Source: Thermodesulfobacteriota bacterium (GTDB lineage: Bacteria > Desulfobacterota > Thermodesulfobacteria > Thermodesulfobacteriales > Thermodesulfobacteriaceae). From it: 45,977 nt of DNA. The translations under genes were made by a program, and so were the position numbers. The stretch lies in contig JAUQPD010000044.1 in assembly GCA_030550555.1 (NCBI GenBank), positions 1-45,977 on the forward strand. The letters are read 5' to 3'. A model generated the notes under the pieces. It made no database searches, was not told where the DNA came from, and saw nothing but the letters and a program-made list of their open reading frames with translations. Below are positions 25,714-34,509 of this stretch, one piece after another. The first letter of the stretch is position 1. Every line of letters starts with the position of its first letter.

Positions 25714-26537
25714 AGGTGAGAGAAATTGCTAAAAATTATGAATTCATAAGAAGAATTGTAATGTTTAGTGTATTATTTTTATTATTACTTCAATTTATTC
25801 GTTCTAAAATTCTTGTAGGCAGTCTGACAGGGTCTCTTCTTTTTTCCTGGTTGACCTTACTTGATCCCTTTGCCTTTTTAGAAATCCAGCTTGCATCAAG
25901 AAGTATAGATTTAAACGCTATAAACTCAGTATTACCTGTCATTGGTATATATTTAATCTTTGGGAGGGCATTCTGTGGTTGGATATGTCCTATGGATTTT
26001 CTCTTTCGACTTATTAATAAGATCAAATTTTCGTTGAAATTTTCTTTATCTCATAAAATACCTTCAAATATAGGCTATTTATTCTTTTTTATCTTTTTAT
26101 TTTCTTCATTTATGTTTGGAATTCCAATTTTTACTAATTATCTATCTCATTTAACAAACTTATTTAGAGGAATAACTGGGCTTTATTTTTTAATATTCGA
26201 TATGCCTGTTGAATTTTCAACTGTTTTATATTCTATTCTTTTTATCTTAGTGTTATTAATGCTAGAATTTTTCTTTCCTAATCTTTGGTGTAGAATAATC
26301 TGTCCAATTGGTAGACTTTATGGATCATTGAATAAAATTAGTTTATTACATCTTAGATTTGATAGAGATAAGTGTTTAAACTGTCAGGTATGTAATAAAA
26401 GTTGTTATATGGGTATTGAAATTATGAATCAAATCAATCAAGGAAAACTTAGGAGTATTGATTGTATATTTTGTGGAAGATGCATCCAAAAGTGTAGCCA
26501 AAAAGGAAATGTAATTAATTTTAAATTAGGAGTCTAA
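25710..26537 (+). CDS. napH: NapH-type membrane quinol dehydrogenase
   Basis: NapH is an inner-membrane 4Fe-4S protein that oxidises quinol together with NapG. The 275 residues have four membrane helices (about 15-35, 72-92, 115-140, 168-190). The conserved motifs GRAFCGWICPMD near 88 and CRIICPIGRLYGSLN near 197 hold the cysteine pairs CxxxCP between membrane segments. Two C-terminal ferredoxin-like clusters follow, CLNCQVCNKSC and CIFCGRCIQKC. It is translationally coupled to napG by a 4-base overlap and ends one base before napD. Very AT-rich coding sequence. Confidence 0.88.
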   Translation: MKVREIAKNYEFIRRIVMFSVLFLLLLQFIRSKILVGSLTGSLLFSWLTLLDPFAFLEIQLASRSIDLNAINSVLPVIGIYLIFGRAFCGWICPMDFLFRLINKIKFSLKFSLSHKIPSNIGYLFFFIFLFSSFMFGIPIFTNYLSHLTNLFRGITGLYFLIFDMPVEFSTVLYSILFILVLLMLEFFFPNLWCRIICPIGRLYGSLNKISLLHLRFDRDKCLNCQVCNKSCYMGIEIMNQINQGKLRSIDCIFCGRCIQKCSQKGNVINFKLGV

Positions 26538-26538
26538 A

Positions 26539-26766
26539 ATGCCTATTGCAAGCGGATTCATAGTAGTGCTTAATGACGAAGAAATAGATAGAATTAAAAA
26601 TGAATTAATTGTTAATAATGTTGAAATAATAAGAGCAGAAGATAAGAAAATAGTTTACCTAATTGAAAGACCAACTATGCAAGAAATTGAACATGTTTTG
26701 AAATTTATGAAATCAATTGATGGCATTGAAAACGTCTACTTAGCCTACTATACGCTTTCTGATTGA
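26539..26766 (+). CDS. napD: NapD-type chaperone for NapA maturation
   Basis: NapD binds the Tat signal of NapA in the cytoplasm and delays export until the cofactor is inserted. At 75 residues it is a small ferredoxin-fold protein: IASGFIVVLNDEEIDRIKNE, KIVYLIERPTMQEIEHVLKF, and ending DGIENVYLAYYTLSD, matching the family pattern in which the last strand reads GVxxxxLVY. AGGAG at 26527-26531 precedes the ATG. Last gene of the nap run, it supports the Tat-dependent NapA assignment. It is convergent with the response regulator, which ends 29 bases away. Confidence 0.83.
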   Translation: MPIASGFIVVLNDEEIDRIKNELIVNNVEIIRAEDKKIVYLIERPTMQEIEHVLKFMKSIDGIENVYLAYYTLSD

Positions 26767-26770
26767 TTCA

Positions 26771-26804
26771 AAATTAGATCATTCTCTAAATTAGATCATT
26801 CTCT
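26771..26804. repeat. Tandem 17-bp duplication at the 3' end of the response regulator gene
   Basis: AAATTAGATCATTCTCT occurs twice in direct succession (26771-26787, 26788-26804). The second copy includes the stop codon and last codons of the response regulator read on the minus strand; the first is downstream of it. Probably a slippage duplication. Either copy can fold into a weak A/T stem. Confidence 0.7.
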
Positions 26805-27485
26805 AAATTTATATCCATACCCATGGACTGTGATAATGTAGGTGGGATTGTTTGGATCGTCTTCTAATTTTTCTCTAAGATTCTTTATGTGAACATCAAG
26901 GACTCTACTCCAGTTATATATCTTCTTTTCCATCCAAATAGCTTTTTTAATTTCCTCCCTGCTAAAGGCCCGTCCCGGTTCTGAGACAAGGAGATTGAGT
27001 ATCTTCCATTCCATAGGAGTGAGGTGGATTTCACTATCTCCTTTGAGAATTTTTCTACCTTTTGGATCTATCTTTAGTTCACCTATTTGAATGAGATCCC
27101 TTTTGGGTTTTTGAAAGAGCTCTGTTTTCCTAAGAAGGGCCTTACAGCGTGCAACAAGTTCAAGAGGCTCAAAGGGTTTGGCTAAATAGTCATCCGCTCC
27201 TAATTCAAAGCCAAGAACCTTGTCAGAAACTGAGCTCTTTGCAGTAAGAAGAATTACGGGTAGAGTTGAATAGGTTTTTTTGAGTTCTTTTAACCATTCA
27301 AGTCCACTTTTGTCAGGAAGCATTATGTCCAGAATAATCAGATCAGGAGCCTCTGTAAGAAACATCTTCTGGGCAGAGGTTATGTCTTGTGCTTGTACTG
27401 TTTCAAAACCCTCAATCTGAAGAAAGGAAGAGACTATAGTTAAAATATCTGGATCATCATCGACAATAAGAATTTTTTTCTTCAT
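26796..27485 (-). CDS. OmpR/PhoB-family response regulator
   Basis: This is the transcriptional output of a two-component system. The receiver domain (1-120) has acidic DDDPDIL at 9-15, phospho-acceptor Asp53 in LIILDIMLPD, a Thr in LLTAKSS near 80-86 and the Lys in LAKPFEPLELVARCK near 104. The C-terminal winged helix (130-229) has HLTPMEWKILNLLVSEPGRA, WSRVLDVHIKNLREKL and TVHGYGYKFRE, typical of the Trans_reg_C DNA-binding domain. Such regulators bind tandem 11-base repeats. It is encoded nine bases downstream of its kinase, on the strand opposite the nap genes, and probably controls the cytochrome and nap promoters (inference). Confidence 0.93.
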   Translation of the reverse strand: MKKKILIVDDDPDILTIVSSFLQIEGFETVQAQDITSAQKMFLTEAPDLIILDIMLPDKSGLEWLKELKKTYSTLPVILLTAKSSVSDKVLGFELGADDYLAKPFEPLELVARCKALLRKTELFQKPKRDLIQIGELKIDPKGRKILKGDSEIHLTPMEWKILNLLVSEPGRAFSREEIKKAIWMEKKIYNWSRVLDVHIKNLREKLEDDPNNPTYIITVHGYGYKFRE

Positions 27486-27494
27486 CTCTGCTTA

Positions 27495-29147
27495 TTATAC
27501 TAATTTTTCAGGAATTTCAAAATAGAAACAAGCTCCTTGCTCTGTATTAAAAGCACCTATTTTTCCTTTATGAGCCTCTACATAAGCTTTTGCAATTGTA
27601 AGCCCTAGACCAAAACCATTAGAACGTCCCTTGTAAAACTTCTCAAAAAGGAGATTGGGATCCACTTTTATACCATCACCCTGATCTTCGATCTCAAAAC
27701 GAACCATCTTATCCTTCCTGGAAACCCTAATTGAAATAACACCCCTTTGTGGTGAATGGTGAATAGCATTTGAGATAAGATTTGATAGGATTATGTATAA
27801 TTTTTCAATATCTGCATCCAATTCTATATTATCATCTACACTAATTTTAAATGTAATTTCTTTAGGTTCACTTAACCCTTTTAGTGAATGCACAATATCT
27901 TCAAGAAGAGCTTTTACGTTAATTCTTTTGTATTCCAATTCAAGAAGATCGGCCTCATGTTTTTCTAAATCTACTAAAAAATTAAATAAATTGATTAATC
28001 TGATAATATTTTTTTGAGATATTTCTATAAATTCTTTTAATTTTTCTCTGTCTTTTTCTTGTAGATTTCCGCTATTTTTAATTATAAAATAATGATGAAG
28101 AAAATCAATACTCCCCTTTATTGATGTTAGAGGTGTTTTTATTTCATGGGCCATATTTGATATCAAAAATTTTTTATTTTCTAATAACTTTTGAAGTTGT
28201 TCAGTTTTTTTCTTTAATTCTTCTTTAGCTTCTTTGATTTTAATTTCTATTTGCTCTTGGTAAAAATTTATTTCTTTGAGGAATTGATTTATGCTTTCAA
28301 AAAGAAGAGCCCATTCATTCTTGAAAAAAGGCTCTTTTTTGTCTGATTTAGCCTCTTGAAGGGGATTATAAAGATGCTTTAGAGTTCTCAATAATTTTAT
28401 AATACAATATAGTGGATTAAAAATAAACTTATTTGTTATGGATAGAATCATTATATTAAGAGATAGCCAAAAAATCGTAAAAATTAATATTATAAGTATC
28501 TTATAATTGACAATCTTTTTATAAGTTTCATCAAAAGGGATGAATATACTAATTGCACCTCTTATATCACCTTCTTTGTAGCCCTGTTTGCCATGACATC
28601 TTAAACAAGAGGCTTCAGTGTAGAGGGGTCTAATATATCTATAAAAATATCTGTTGTTAACTTTTGTGATCTTTGTGAACTCTTCTAAGCTTTGATCTTT
28701 TTCAAAGGACTTAAGGGCTACTTCTTCTAATGCATCAGGTTTATTATAGGGATTTATATATTTAAGGCTTGTAATCTTAAACCAATAAAGATTATTTTCT
28801 CTTGCTAGATCAGAGAGCTGTCTAGTAACAAGGGCAGGATTCTGTTTTATCAAAATAGTGTGATCTGCTGTGATAATCTTTGTCCTCTCACCAATTTGTA
28901 GTAGATAGGGATTTTCTTCTACCCAAGGTAACTTTTCAACAAAGATGCCTCCATGATCAGCAATCCATTTTCTCGTGAGAATAATCTGGTGGTAAATCGT
29001 TAGAGCTTGATTCCTAACTTGTTCTATAAAGATTTTTTCCAAATACCTAAAGGAGACCCAAAAAGGCACTAGAAGGAATAAAATGAGAAGTAGGTTTAAG
29101 TAGATTAGAAATCGTCTTGTGACTTTAAGTCTGAGGCTATGAAGCAT
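27495..29147 (-). CDS. Heme-c sensor histidine kinase (DUF3365/Tll0287-like periplasmic domain)
   Basis: This membrane sensor kinase has a hydrophobic segment at about 15-36, a periplasmic domain to about residue 205, a second membrane segment at 210-235, a coiled-coil region, then HisKA and HATPase. The periplasmic part carries CLRCHGKQGYKEGDIRGAIS with a CxxCH heme c motif at 181-185, the mark of the Tll0287-like heme-binding PAS domain. The phospho-accepting His334 is in NMAHEIKTPLTSIKG. ATP-binding boxes are LSNLISNAIHHSP, EIEDQGDGI and GFGLGLTIAKAYVEAHKG. The ATG at 29147 is used. An in-frame TTG at 29162 would add five residues; neither has a clear ribosome site. It may sense redox state, NO or nitrite via heme (inference). 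Confidence 0.9.
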   Translation of the reverse strand: MLHSLRLKVTRRFLIYLNLLLILFLLVPFWVSFRYLEKIFIEQVRNQALTIYHQIILTRKWIADHGGIFVEKLPWVEENPYLLQIGERTKIITADHTILIKQNPALVTRQLSDLARENNLYWFKITSLKYINPYNKPDALEEVALKSFEKDQSLEEFTKITKVNNRYFYRYIRPLYTEASCLRCHGKQGYKEGDIRGAISIFIPFDETYKKIVNYKILIILIFTIFWLSLNIMILSITNKFIFNPLYCIIKLLRTLKHLYNPLQEAKSDKKEPFFKNEWALLFESINQFLKEINFYQEQIEIKIKEAKEELKKKTEQLQKLLENKKFLISNMAHEIKTPLTSIKGSIDFLHHYFIIKNSGNLQEKDREKLKEFIEISQKNIIRLINLFNFLVDLEKHEADLLELEYKRINVKALLEDIVHSLKGLSEPKEITFKISVDDNIELDADIEKLYIILSNLISNAIHHSPQRGVISIRVSRKDKMVRFEIEDQGDGIKVDPNLLFEKFYKGRSNGFGLGLTIAKAYVEAHKGKIGAFNTEQGACFYFEIPEKLV

Positions 29148-29168
29148 TTTAGAGGCATTCAAAACAAG

Positions 29169-29195
29169 TTGATTAATTATTTAATTATAAATCAA
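29169..29195. promoter_or_regulatory. 27-bp imperfect palindrome upstream of the sensor kinase
   Basis: The sequence begins TTGATT and ends AATCAA with largely matching inner arms. It lies directly upstream of the kinase start and contains a minus-strand TATAAT (plus positions 29184-29189). It may be an operator or part of the promoter. The arms are AT-rich, so this is tentative. Confidence 0.35.
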
Positions 29196-29234
29196 TATTG
29201 TTGAAAGAAAAGATTTTATTTATAATAGGGAAGG

Positions 29235-29257
29235 AGGGCTAGCCAAGAGCTAGCCCT
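29235..29257 (-). terminator. Hairpin terminator downstream of leuB
   Basis: A perfect 9-base-pair stem (AGGGCTAGC / GCTAGCCCT) with a five-base loop lies 9 bases beyond the leuB stop on the minus strand. The following minus-strand sequence is pyrimidine-rich rather than a pure T run. Confidence 0.7.
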
Positions 29258-29266
29258 GGAGATTTC

Positions 29267-30367
29267 TTAGAGTTCGACACCCTCTTCAGTGTACTTTGCG
29301 ACGAGGTCACCCACTTCCTGAGTGGTGTAGCCCATTTTTCCTGCAGATAGGCTCTTTAGATGGTCTCTACATACTTTAATAACAGCGGTTTCAATAGCTT
29401 TGCTTGCCTCAACTAACTTTGAGTCGCTGAACTTGTCTCCCAGCCATTCAAGCATCATCATCCCAGCACAGATAGCAGCAAGGGGGTTGATTACATTTTT
29501 TCCAGTGTATTTTGGGGCAGATCCACCAATAGGTTCAAACATAGAGACGCCTTGCGGATTAATATTTCCACCTGCTGCTATGCCCATTCCACCTTGAATT
29601 ATGGCACCAAGATCAGTGATAATATCACCAAACATGTTATCTGTAACAATTACATCAAACCATTCAGGATTTTTCACAAACCACATACAGGTTGCATCCA
29701 CATGAGCATAGTCTTTTTCAATGTCAGGATATTCCTCACCAACCTCTTGAAAGACTCTCCACCAAAGATCCCAGGCATAGGTAAGAACATTTGTTTTTCC
29801 AACGAGGGTAACCTTTTTCTTTTTGTTTCTTTTCCTGCAATACTCAAAGGCAAAACGTATGCACCTCTCTACTCCCATTCTGGTATTAATAGACTCTTGT
29901 ATAGCTACTTCATAGGGAGTGCCCTTTCTCAAAAACCCTCCTCCTCCTGCATAGAGCCCTTCTGTGTTTTCTCTAACCACAACAAAATCTATGTCCTCAG
30001 GCCCCTTGTCTTTTATTGGAGTCCAGACACCTGGATATAGTTTAACTGGTCTTAGATTAACGTATTGGTCAAGTTCAAAGCGGATCCTTAAAAGGATCTC
30101 CTTTTCCAAAATGCCAGGTTTAACGTCTGGATGCCCAATAGCACCAAGATAAATGGCATCAAACTTTTTAAGTTCCTCGAGTCCACCCTCAGGTATAGTC
30201 TCCCCTGTTCTGAGGTAACGATCTCCTCCCCAGTCAAAATAGGTCCATTCAAATTTAATGTTAAAACGCCTACCTGCTGACTCAAGAACCTTGACACCCT
30301 CCCTTATGACTTCTGGCCCGGTACCATCACCGGGAATTACCGCAATCTTGTAAGTTCTCTCGCTCAT
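29267..30367 (-). CDS. leuB: 3-isopropylmalate dehydrogenase-like beta-decarboxylating dehydrogenase
   Basis: This is an NAD-dependent metal enzyme of the isocitrate/isopropylmalate dehydrogenase family, probably catalysing the third step of leucine synthesis. It has [20 protein letters not shown] at the N-terminus, [20 protein letters not shown] with the substrate-binding arginines, [17 protein letters not shown], the metal site [13 protein letters not shown], and [33 protein letters not shown] also resembles tartrate and D-malate dehydrogenases, so the substrate is not fully certain. No leuC or leuD is adjacent. ATG 30367 has AGGAGG six bases upstream; a TTG at 30373 lies too close to it. 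The length is 366 residues. Confidence 0.78.
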   Translation of the reverse strand: MSERTYKIAVIPGDGTGPEVIREGVKVLESAGRRFNIKFEWTYFDWGGDRYLRTGETIPEGGLEELKKFDAIYLGAIGHPDVKPGILEKEILLRIRFELDQYVNLRPVKLYPGVWTPIKDKGPEDIDFVVVRENTEGLYAGGGGFLRKGTPYEVAIQESINTRMGVERCIRFAFEYCRKRNKKKKVTLVGKTNVLTYAWDLWWRVFQEVGEEYPDIEKDYAHVDATCMWFVKNPEWFDVIVTDNMFGDIITDLGAIIQGGMGIAAGGNINPQGVSMFEPIGGSAPKYTGKNVINPLAAICAGMMMLEWLGDKFSDSKLVEASKAIETAVIKVCRDHLKSLSAGKMGYTTQEVGDLVAKYTEEGVEL

Positions 30368-30399
30368 ACTCAACCTCCTAAAAATATTCTGCTAAATTT

Positions 30400-32193
30400 C
30401 TATAGTATAATCCATTCGCAAACTTTACCAAGTCCTCTAACACTGTTACCAATGAATAGTTCCCCTTTTCTGAGATCCTCAAGTGTTATAACCCCTTCTT
30501 CCGCTTCTCTTCTTCTTAATAGCTTTTCCCTTAGAACCCCTGGAAGAAGACCGAGCTCAAGGGGTGGAGTTATGAAAGTTGAGCCAATTCTAAGGAAGAT
30601 GTTAGAAATTGTTCCCTCAAGTAGGTTCCCCTTTTCATCACAGAGTATGATCTCTGTCAGTTTAAGCTTGTCTGCCTCTTTCCGGAGGTTCTCATATTCT
30701 TCTCTTACAGTTGTTTTGTGAGAGTGAAAGATATTTTTTGGGGTTTTTCGTGTTAAAATTCCAACTCTTATGGGCTCTCTCCAGGAGGGTTCTTCAAGTT
30801 TTGAGTGGATTATCTCTATGTTTCCTGAGGGATCGAGGAGGAGCTTTACTCTATAACGCACACCTATCGTGAGTCCTGTAAGATGTTCTTCAAGATAGAT
30901 CCTAAATTTCTTGAAAGTTCTGAGCTCATCTGGGATTTTAAAGAGAAAATAGCGAGCAGAATTGATGAGTCTGCGATAGTGATATACGAGGAGGTTATTA
31001 ATTTTCCCCCGCTCCCACCAGAAGGTCTCGAAAAGTTTAAAGAAAGGTAGAGGATCTGAGAGGAATTTTGCCTTAAGAAGGGTCTCTTCATATTCATTTT
31101 CAGGAGAACTGTCCCAGACAATTCCAGCACCTATTCCAAGTTCTCCCTCGAAGGTGGTTTCACCTAGTCTCCTCAAGAAAAGTGTTCTGATTGCCACATT
31201 AAACAAGAAATCTCCGTTTGGGAGTATGTATCCAATTGCCCCTGTATAAATATTTCTTGGCTCTGGCTCAAGTTCTCTGATTATTTCCATTGTCCTTATT
31301 TTGGGTGCTCCTGTTACAGATCCACATGGAAATAGACTTCGCAGAATTTCAAAGAAATTAACCTCTTCAAGCCTCCCTTCAATAGTTGAAATCATCTGAT
31401 GTAAAGTGGGATAAGTCTTTATCTTAAATAGCTCTCGCACATACACAGTTCCTTTTTGGCAAATTCTTCCGAGATCATTTCTGATTAGGTCAACTATCAT
31501 GATATTTTCAGCAGTCGTTTTTTCATTTTTTTTAAGGTCTTCCCTGACCCTTTTGTCTTCTGCATAAAGAAATCCTCTCTTAAGGGTGCCTTTCATCGGA
31601 GAAGAGAACAGAAAATATCCCCTTTTTCTCAAAAAAAGTTCAGGAGAAAGAGAGAGAATTACAAAATCGTCTTCTTCAAGATAGAAGGCATATTCACACC
31701 TCTGAGAAAAAAGAAGATTCTCAAATAGCTCATAAGGATCACCTTTAAAGTGAAATTTAATTTTTACTGTATAATTAACTTGATAGGTATGACCTCTTGC
31801 AATATAGTCCTTTATCTTATCTATTGCCTGAATATATTCTTGTTTAGATATATTTAATCCAAGAAAATTCAGTGTATACTTTGATTTCTGCTCTCGAGGG
31901 AATAGAATAGTTTCTTTTAAATTTTGAAATATAGCTACATAGAGAAGAGGTGAGACTGAAGGTCTATAATATGGTTTTAGTCGTTCCTCAAGAAGATAGC
32001 CTAACTCATAAGAGAAAAAGGAAAGAACATAATGACCTTCTTGAGTTTCTAAAAAAATTTTATTTAGGGTATTAATTATAGTATCAACTGAAGGTTGGAG
32101 ATTGTTTATTGAAATTACATCAAGACATTGTGTAAAATATTTTACTTTATAGGGTATATATTTAGCATCAACAAATAGAGCTTTTCGTATCAT
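30400..32193 (-). CDS. pabB: Fused aminodeoxychorismate synthase component I and 4-amino-4-deoxychorismate lyase (PabB-PabC)
   Basis: The fusion makes p-aminobenzoate for folate from chorismate. Residues 1-385 are the PabB part, with ISKQEYIQAIDKIKDYIARG, SSPMKGTLKRG (the PIKGT-type Lys), ENIMIVDLIRNDLGR and FPCGSVTGAPKIRTMEIIRE. Residues about 390-597 are a PabC aminotransferase-like lyase with HKTTVREEYENLR holding the probable PLP Lys, and LLEGTISNIFLRI. The fused layout is known in many bacteria. The glutamine amidotransferase PabA is not in the window. The gene overlaps the upstream TPR gene by four bases (ATGA), giving translational coupling. Confidence 0.9.
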   Translation of the reverse strand: MIRKALFVDAKYIPYKVKYFTQCLDVISINNLQPSVDTIINTLNKIFLETQEGHYVLSFFSYELGYLLEERLKPYYRPSVSPLLYVAIFQNLKETILFPREQKSKYTLNFLGLNISKQEYIQAIDKIKDYIARGHTYQVNYTVKIKFHFKGDPYELFENLLFSQRCEYAFYLEEDDFVILSLSPELFLRKRGYFLFSSPMKGTLKRGFLYAEDKRVREDLKKNEKTTAENIMIVDLIRNDLGRICQKGTVYVRELFKIKTYPTLHQMISTIEGRLEEVNFFEILRSLFPCGSVTGAPKIRTMEIIRELEPEPRNIYTGAIGYILPNGDFLFNVAIRTLFLRRLGETTFEGELGIGAGIVWDSSPENEYEETLLKAKFLSDPLPFFKLFETFWWERGKINNLLVYHYRRLINSARYFLFKIPDELRTFKKFRIYLEEHLTGLTIGVRYRVKLLLDPSGNIEIIHSKLEEPSWREPIRVGILTRKTPKNIFHSHKTTVREEYENLRKEADKLKLTEIILCDEKGNLLEGTISNIFLRIGSTFITPPLELGLLPGVLREKLLRRREAEEGVITLEDLRKGELFIGNSVRGLGKVCEWIIL

Positions 32194-34085
32194 TTATTGT
32201 TAATAGTGACACTAATAAGAATAATAATAATGACAGCAAAGGAGAAGAGGAGAAAATTTGAGAGGCTGAAAAAATCAGAAAGAGGGGTTTCAGGAAGAAG
32301 TAACGGACTCAAAAAGAGGGCTGTGAGGATTCCTTCAGCAAGTAGGAATCTTTTAAGAAAAAGATAAACTCTAAGACGGAATTTCCATTTTCTTTCGAGA
32401 TTTGGTCTCATCTCAGTGAGCTCCTCAAGGAGCTTAGATAGAGTTGTAAACTCTTTATAGAGGTTTTTTAACTCCTTTGTTAGGTCTTTTGCTCTAAACC
32501 TTTTTTCCATGTTTCCAGCTATTTTGTAGGCATCAGATAGTCTATTTCCAAAGACCACATCTTCTTCTTTGTAGGGATAGGTTTGCCAAAATAACTCCAG
32601 GTTTCTCAATTTTTCCTTTAAGCCCTTGAGATCTTCTTTGATTTTCTTGATTTTTGAAAAGACAAACTTATTGAGCTCGAGATTTAGTTCAAGAGCTTTT
32701 TTTCCTACCTCTTCGATTAGAAGGAGCCCGCCTCCATAAATTGAGTTACGTATGTCTTCAAGAGTCTTTGAGTATTCCTCTTTGTCCTCCTTGAGAAAAA
32801 GAGCCTCCATCTTGTGAAATTTGTCCTCAGCTTCTTTTAGTCTTTTGACTGCCTCCTCTCTGAACTTGCTGATCGTTTTTTCAAGGGTATCCTCTAATTC
32901 CTTCTCATCAGCAATGAATAGAGGTTCAAGAAAGGAAAGGTAAATAGTTTGAGGATGCTGAAAAAATGGAAAGATCTTTGTCCAATTTTCACCCTCAAGA
33001 TAGCGAGTAATCTGAAGAAAATAGAAGGCTGGAATACAACCAGAGTCCGCTCTTAGGGCCTCTCTAAAATTTTCCTCTGCAGAATAAATGTCATTCTGAT
33101 AAAAATAAATATACCCTTTTAAAAAGAGGAGATAACTCTTCAAGAAAGGGGTCTTTGCGGAAATAAGTGCATTTTCAAGATGATACAGTGCTTGGGGAAA
33201 CTCCTCTTTTAGACAGTTCAAAAGAGCAAGACCGAGATCTGCTCTAAAATCACCTTCCTGTTCTTTAAAACCATTTTTTGCAGAGTCATAGTCCAGTCTT
33301 ATCAAAGCATCAAGGGCAAGGTAAAGTGCTCCTCCTTTAATTGGGAAATTAATTGGCTTTTGTAGTTCTGTCCAATAGTGGATCTCAGAGGAAAAATAGA
33401 AAGGAACCTGCAGAAAAGAGGGAAGTAAGTAATAGTGCCTACCAAAGAAACCTTTTAGTACAGGATCTGTCTTATCAAAATTTTTAAGAGCTTTCCACAG
33501 TTCATTTGCAAGATCTCGTAACGAAATCTTCAAGAGGTTTTGTAGCCCTTCAAGGCCGACTCTTTCCTTTAGGGCAGGGCAGGCTTCAGTTCTATGAAGA
33601 TAGGTTCCACAGATGAAGCAGGGCCTCTCCTCAGGATCAAAAAAGGCATCTTTATAAAAAAACATCAACGTGTGATCAGATGTAGAAGGTAAAATAAGTT
33701 CTACAAATTCCTTATTGATCTTTTCGAAGCGAAAACTATGGGATGCTCTTCGCAGGGCTTTTTCAACGGGCCCAACAAGGGACTCAGCAACATAAATCTT
33801 ACCAACTCTCCTGAGATTTGGTCCTATGGTGTGCTCTTTTTTCTGAACTATAAAAAAAACAAAGGGAAGGGGAGCCCATTTTAAACCTTCCTTTAGGGTG
33901 TCTTTCAGCTCATAGAGAATAGAGTTGAGTTTTTTCAGACTCTCAGTACTAAGCTCGTATGTCCAAGTGTCTTTCCGAGAAAAGACTCTAGAAAAATAGT
34001 CATGAAGAAGCTCCCTTATTGAAGGTAACTTTTCTCTAAATAGAAGCTTTCCTAAAGGTCTATTTTCTTGGATTTTTAAGAACAT
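32190..34085 (-). CDS. Unrecognised membrane-anchored TPR/coiled-coil protein with a CCHC zinc-knuckle motif
   Basis: I do not recognise this 631-residue protein. Seen in order are a mixed N-terminal domain (1-145), a cysteine motif C156-x2-C159-x4-H164-x4-C169 (CFICGTYLHRTEAC), exactly a CCHC zinc-knuckle spacing, then helical repeats near 250-400. One of these, KGYIYFYQNDIYSAEENFRE, is TPR-like. A long charged coiled coil follows (400-560), then two C-terminal membrane segments near 575-595 and 605-627. There is no signal peptide, so most of it is probably cytoplasmic and tail-anchored. It overlaps lspA (26 bases) and pabB (4 bases), placing it within an ileS-lspA-pabB operon. Function unknown. 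Confidence 0.75.
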   Translation of the reverse strand: MFLKIQENRPLGKLLFREKLPSIRELLHDYFSRVFSRKDTWTYELSTESLKKLNSILYELKDTLKEGLKWAPLPFVFFIVQKKEHTIGPNLRRVGKIYVAESLVGPVEKALRRASHSFRFEKINKEFVELILPSTSDHTLMFFYKDAFFDPEERPCFICGTYLHRTEACPALKERVGLEGLQNLLKISLRDLANELWKALKNFDKTDPVLKGFFGRHYYLLPSFLQVPFYFSSEIHYWTELQKPINFPIKGGALYLALDALIRLDYDSAKNGFKEQEGDFRADLGLALLNCLKEEFPQALYHLENALISAKTPFLKSYLLFLKGYIYFYQNDIYSAEENFREALRADSGCIPAFYFLQITRYLEGENWTKIFPFFQHPQTIYLSFLEPLFIADEKELEDTLEKTISKFREEAVKRLKEAEDKFHKMEALFLKEDKEEYSKTLEDIRNSIYGGGLLLIEEVGKKALELNLELNKFVFSKIKKIKEDLKGLKEKLRNLELFWQTYPYKEEDVVFGNRLSDAYKIAGNMEKRFRAKDLTKELKNLYKEFTTLSKLLEELTEMRPNLERKWKFRLRVYLFLKRFLLAEGILTALFLSPLLLPETPLSDFFSLSNFLLFSFAVIIIILISVTINNK

Positions 34086-34509
34086 GCGTGAGGATCAATA
34101 GAATAATACCCAAAGTTATCGCAAGATCTGCAACGTTGAAGGCAGGCCAATGGAACCTATCAAGATGAAGGTCAATAAAGTCTAAAACCGCTCCAAAAAT
34201 TAGTCTATCTATCCAATTACCAAGTCCGCCTCCAAAGATCATACCCAAAAAAACTTTCTCCATCTCACTTGACTTGCGGGCAATAATTAAGATGAAAAGT
34301 AAAATCAAAGGGGTCAGTATGAGCAGTAAAATTGATATATAATCAGGACCTGTGGAAAGAGTTCCAAATGCAATCCCCCTATTCCAAACTTTAACTAAAT
34401 TTAAGACAGGAAGTATCTCAATAATATGGAAATCTGCCTTCAGGATTAGATATTTTGTTAGTCTATCTACAACAAAGACTATTCCTGCAGGTATAAAAAA
34501 GTTCTTCAC
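34060..34509 (-). CDS. lspA: Lipoprotein signal peptidase (signal peptidase II)
   Basis: LspA removes signal peptides from diacylglyceryl-modified prolipoproteins. This 149-residue membrane protein has four helices and all family blocks: VDRLTKYLIL near 15, VWNRGIAFG near 41-49, GGGLGNWIDR near 92, and VLDFIDLHLDRFHWPAFNVA followed by DLAI. The two catalytic aspartates are in DFIDLH and NVADLA. It overlaps the ileS stop by one base and the next gene by 26 bases. The pairing ileS-lspA is common in bacteria. Confidence 0.96.
   Translation of the reverse strand: MKNFFIPAGIVFVVDRLTKYLILKADFHIIEILPVLNLVKVWNRGIAFGTLSTGPDYISILLLILTPLILLFILIIARKSSEMEKVFLGMIFGGGLGNWIDRLIFGAVLDFIDLHLDRFHWPAFNVADLAITLGIILLILTHVLKNPRK

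Noticed and set aside
29552-30040. Plus-strand frame opposite leuB
   Set aside because: It is a shadow of leuB; the composition is unlike neighbouring proteins and there is no ribosome binding site.
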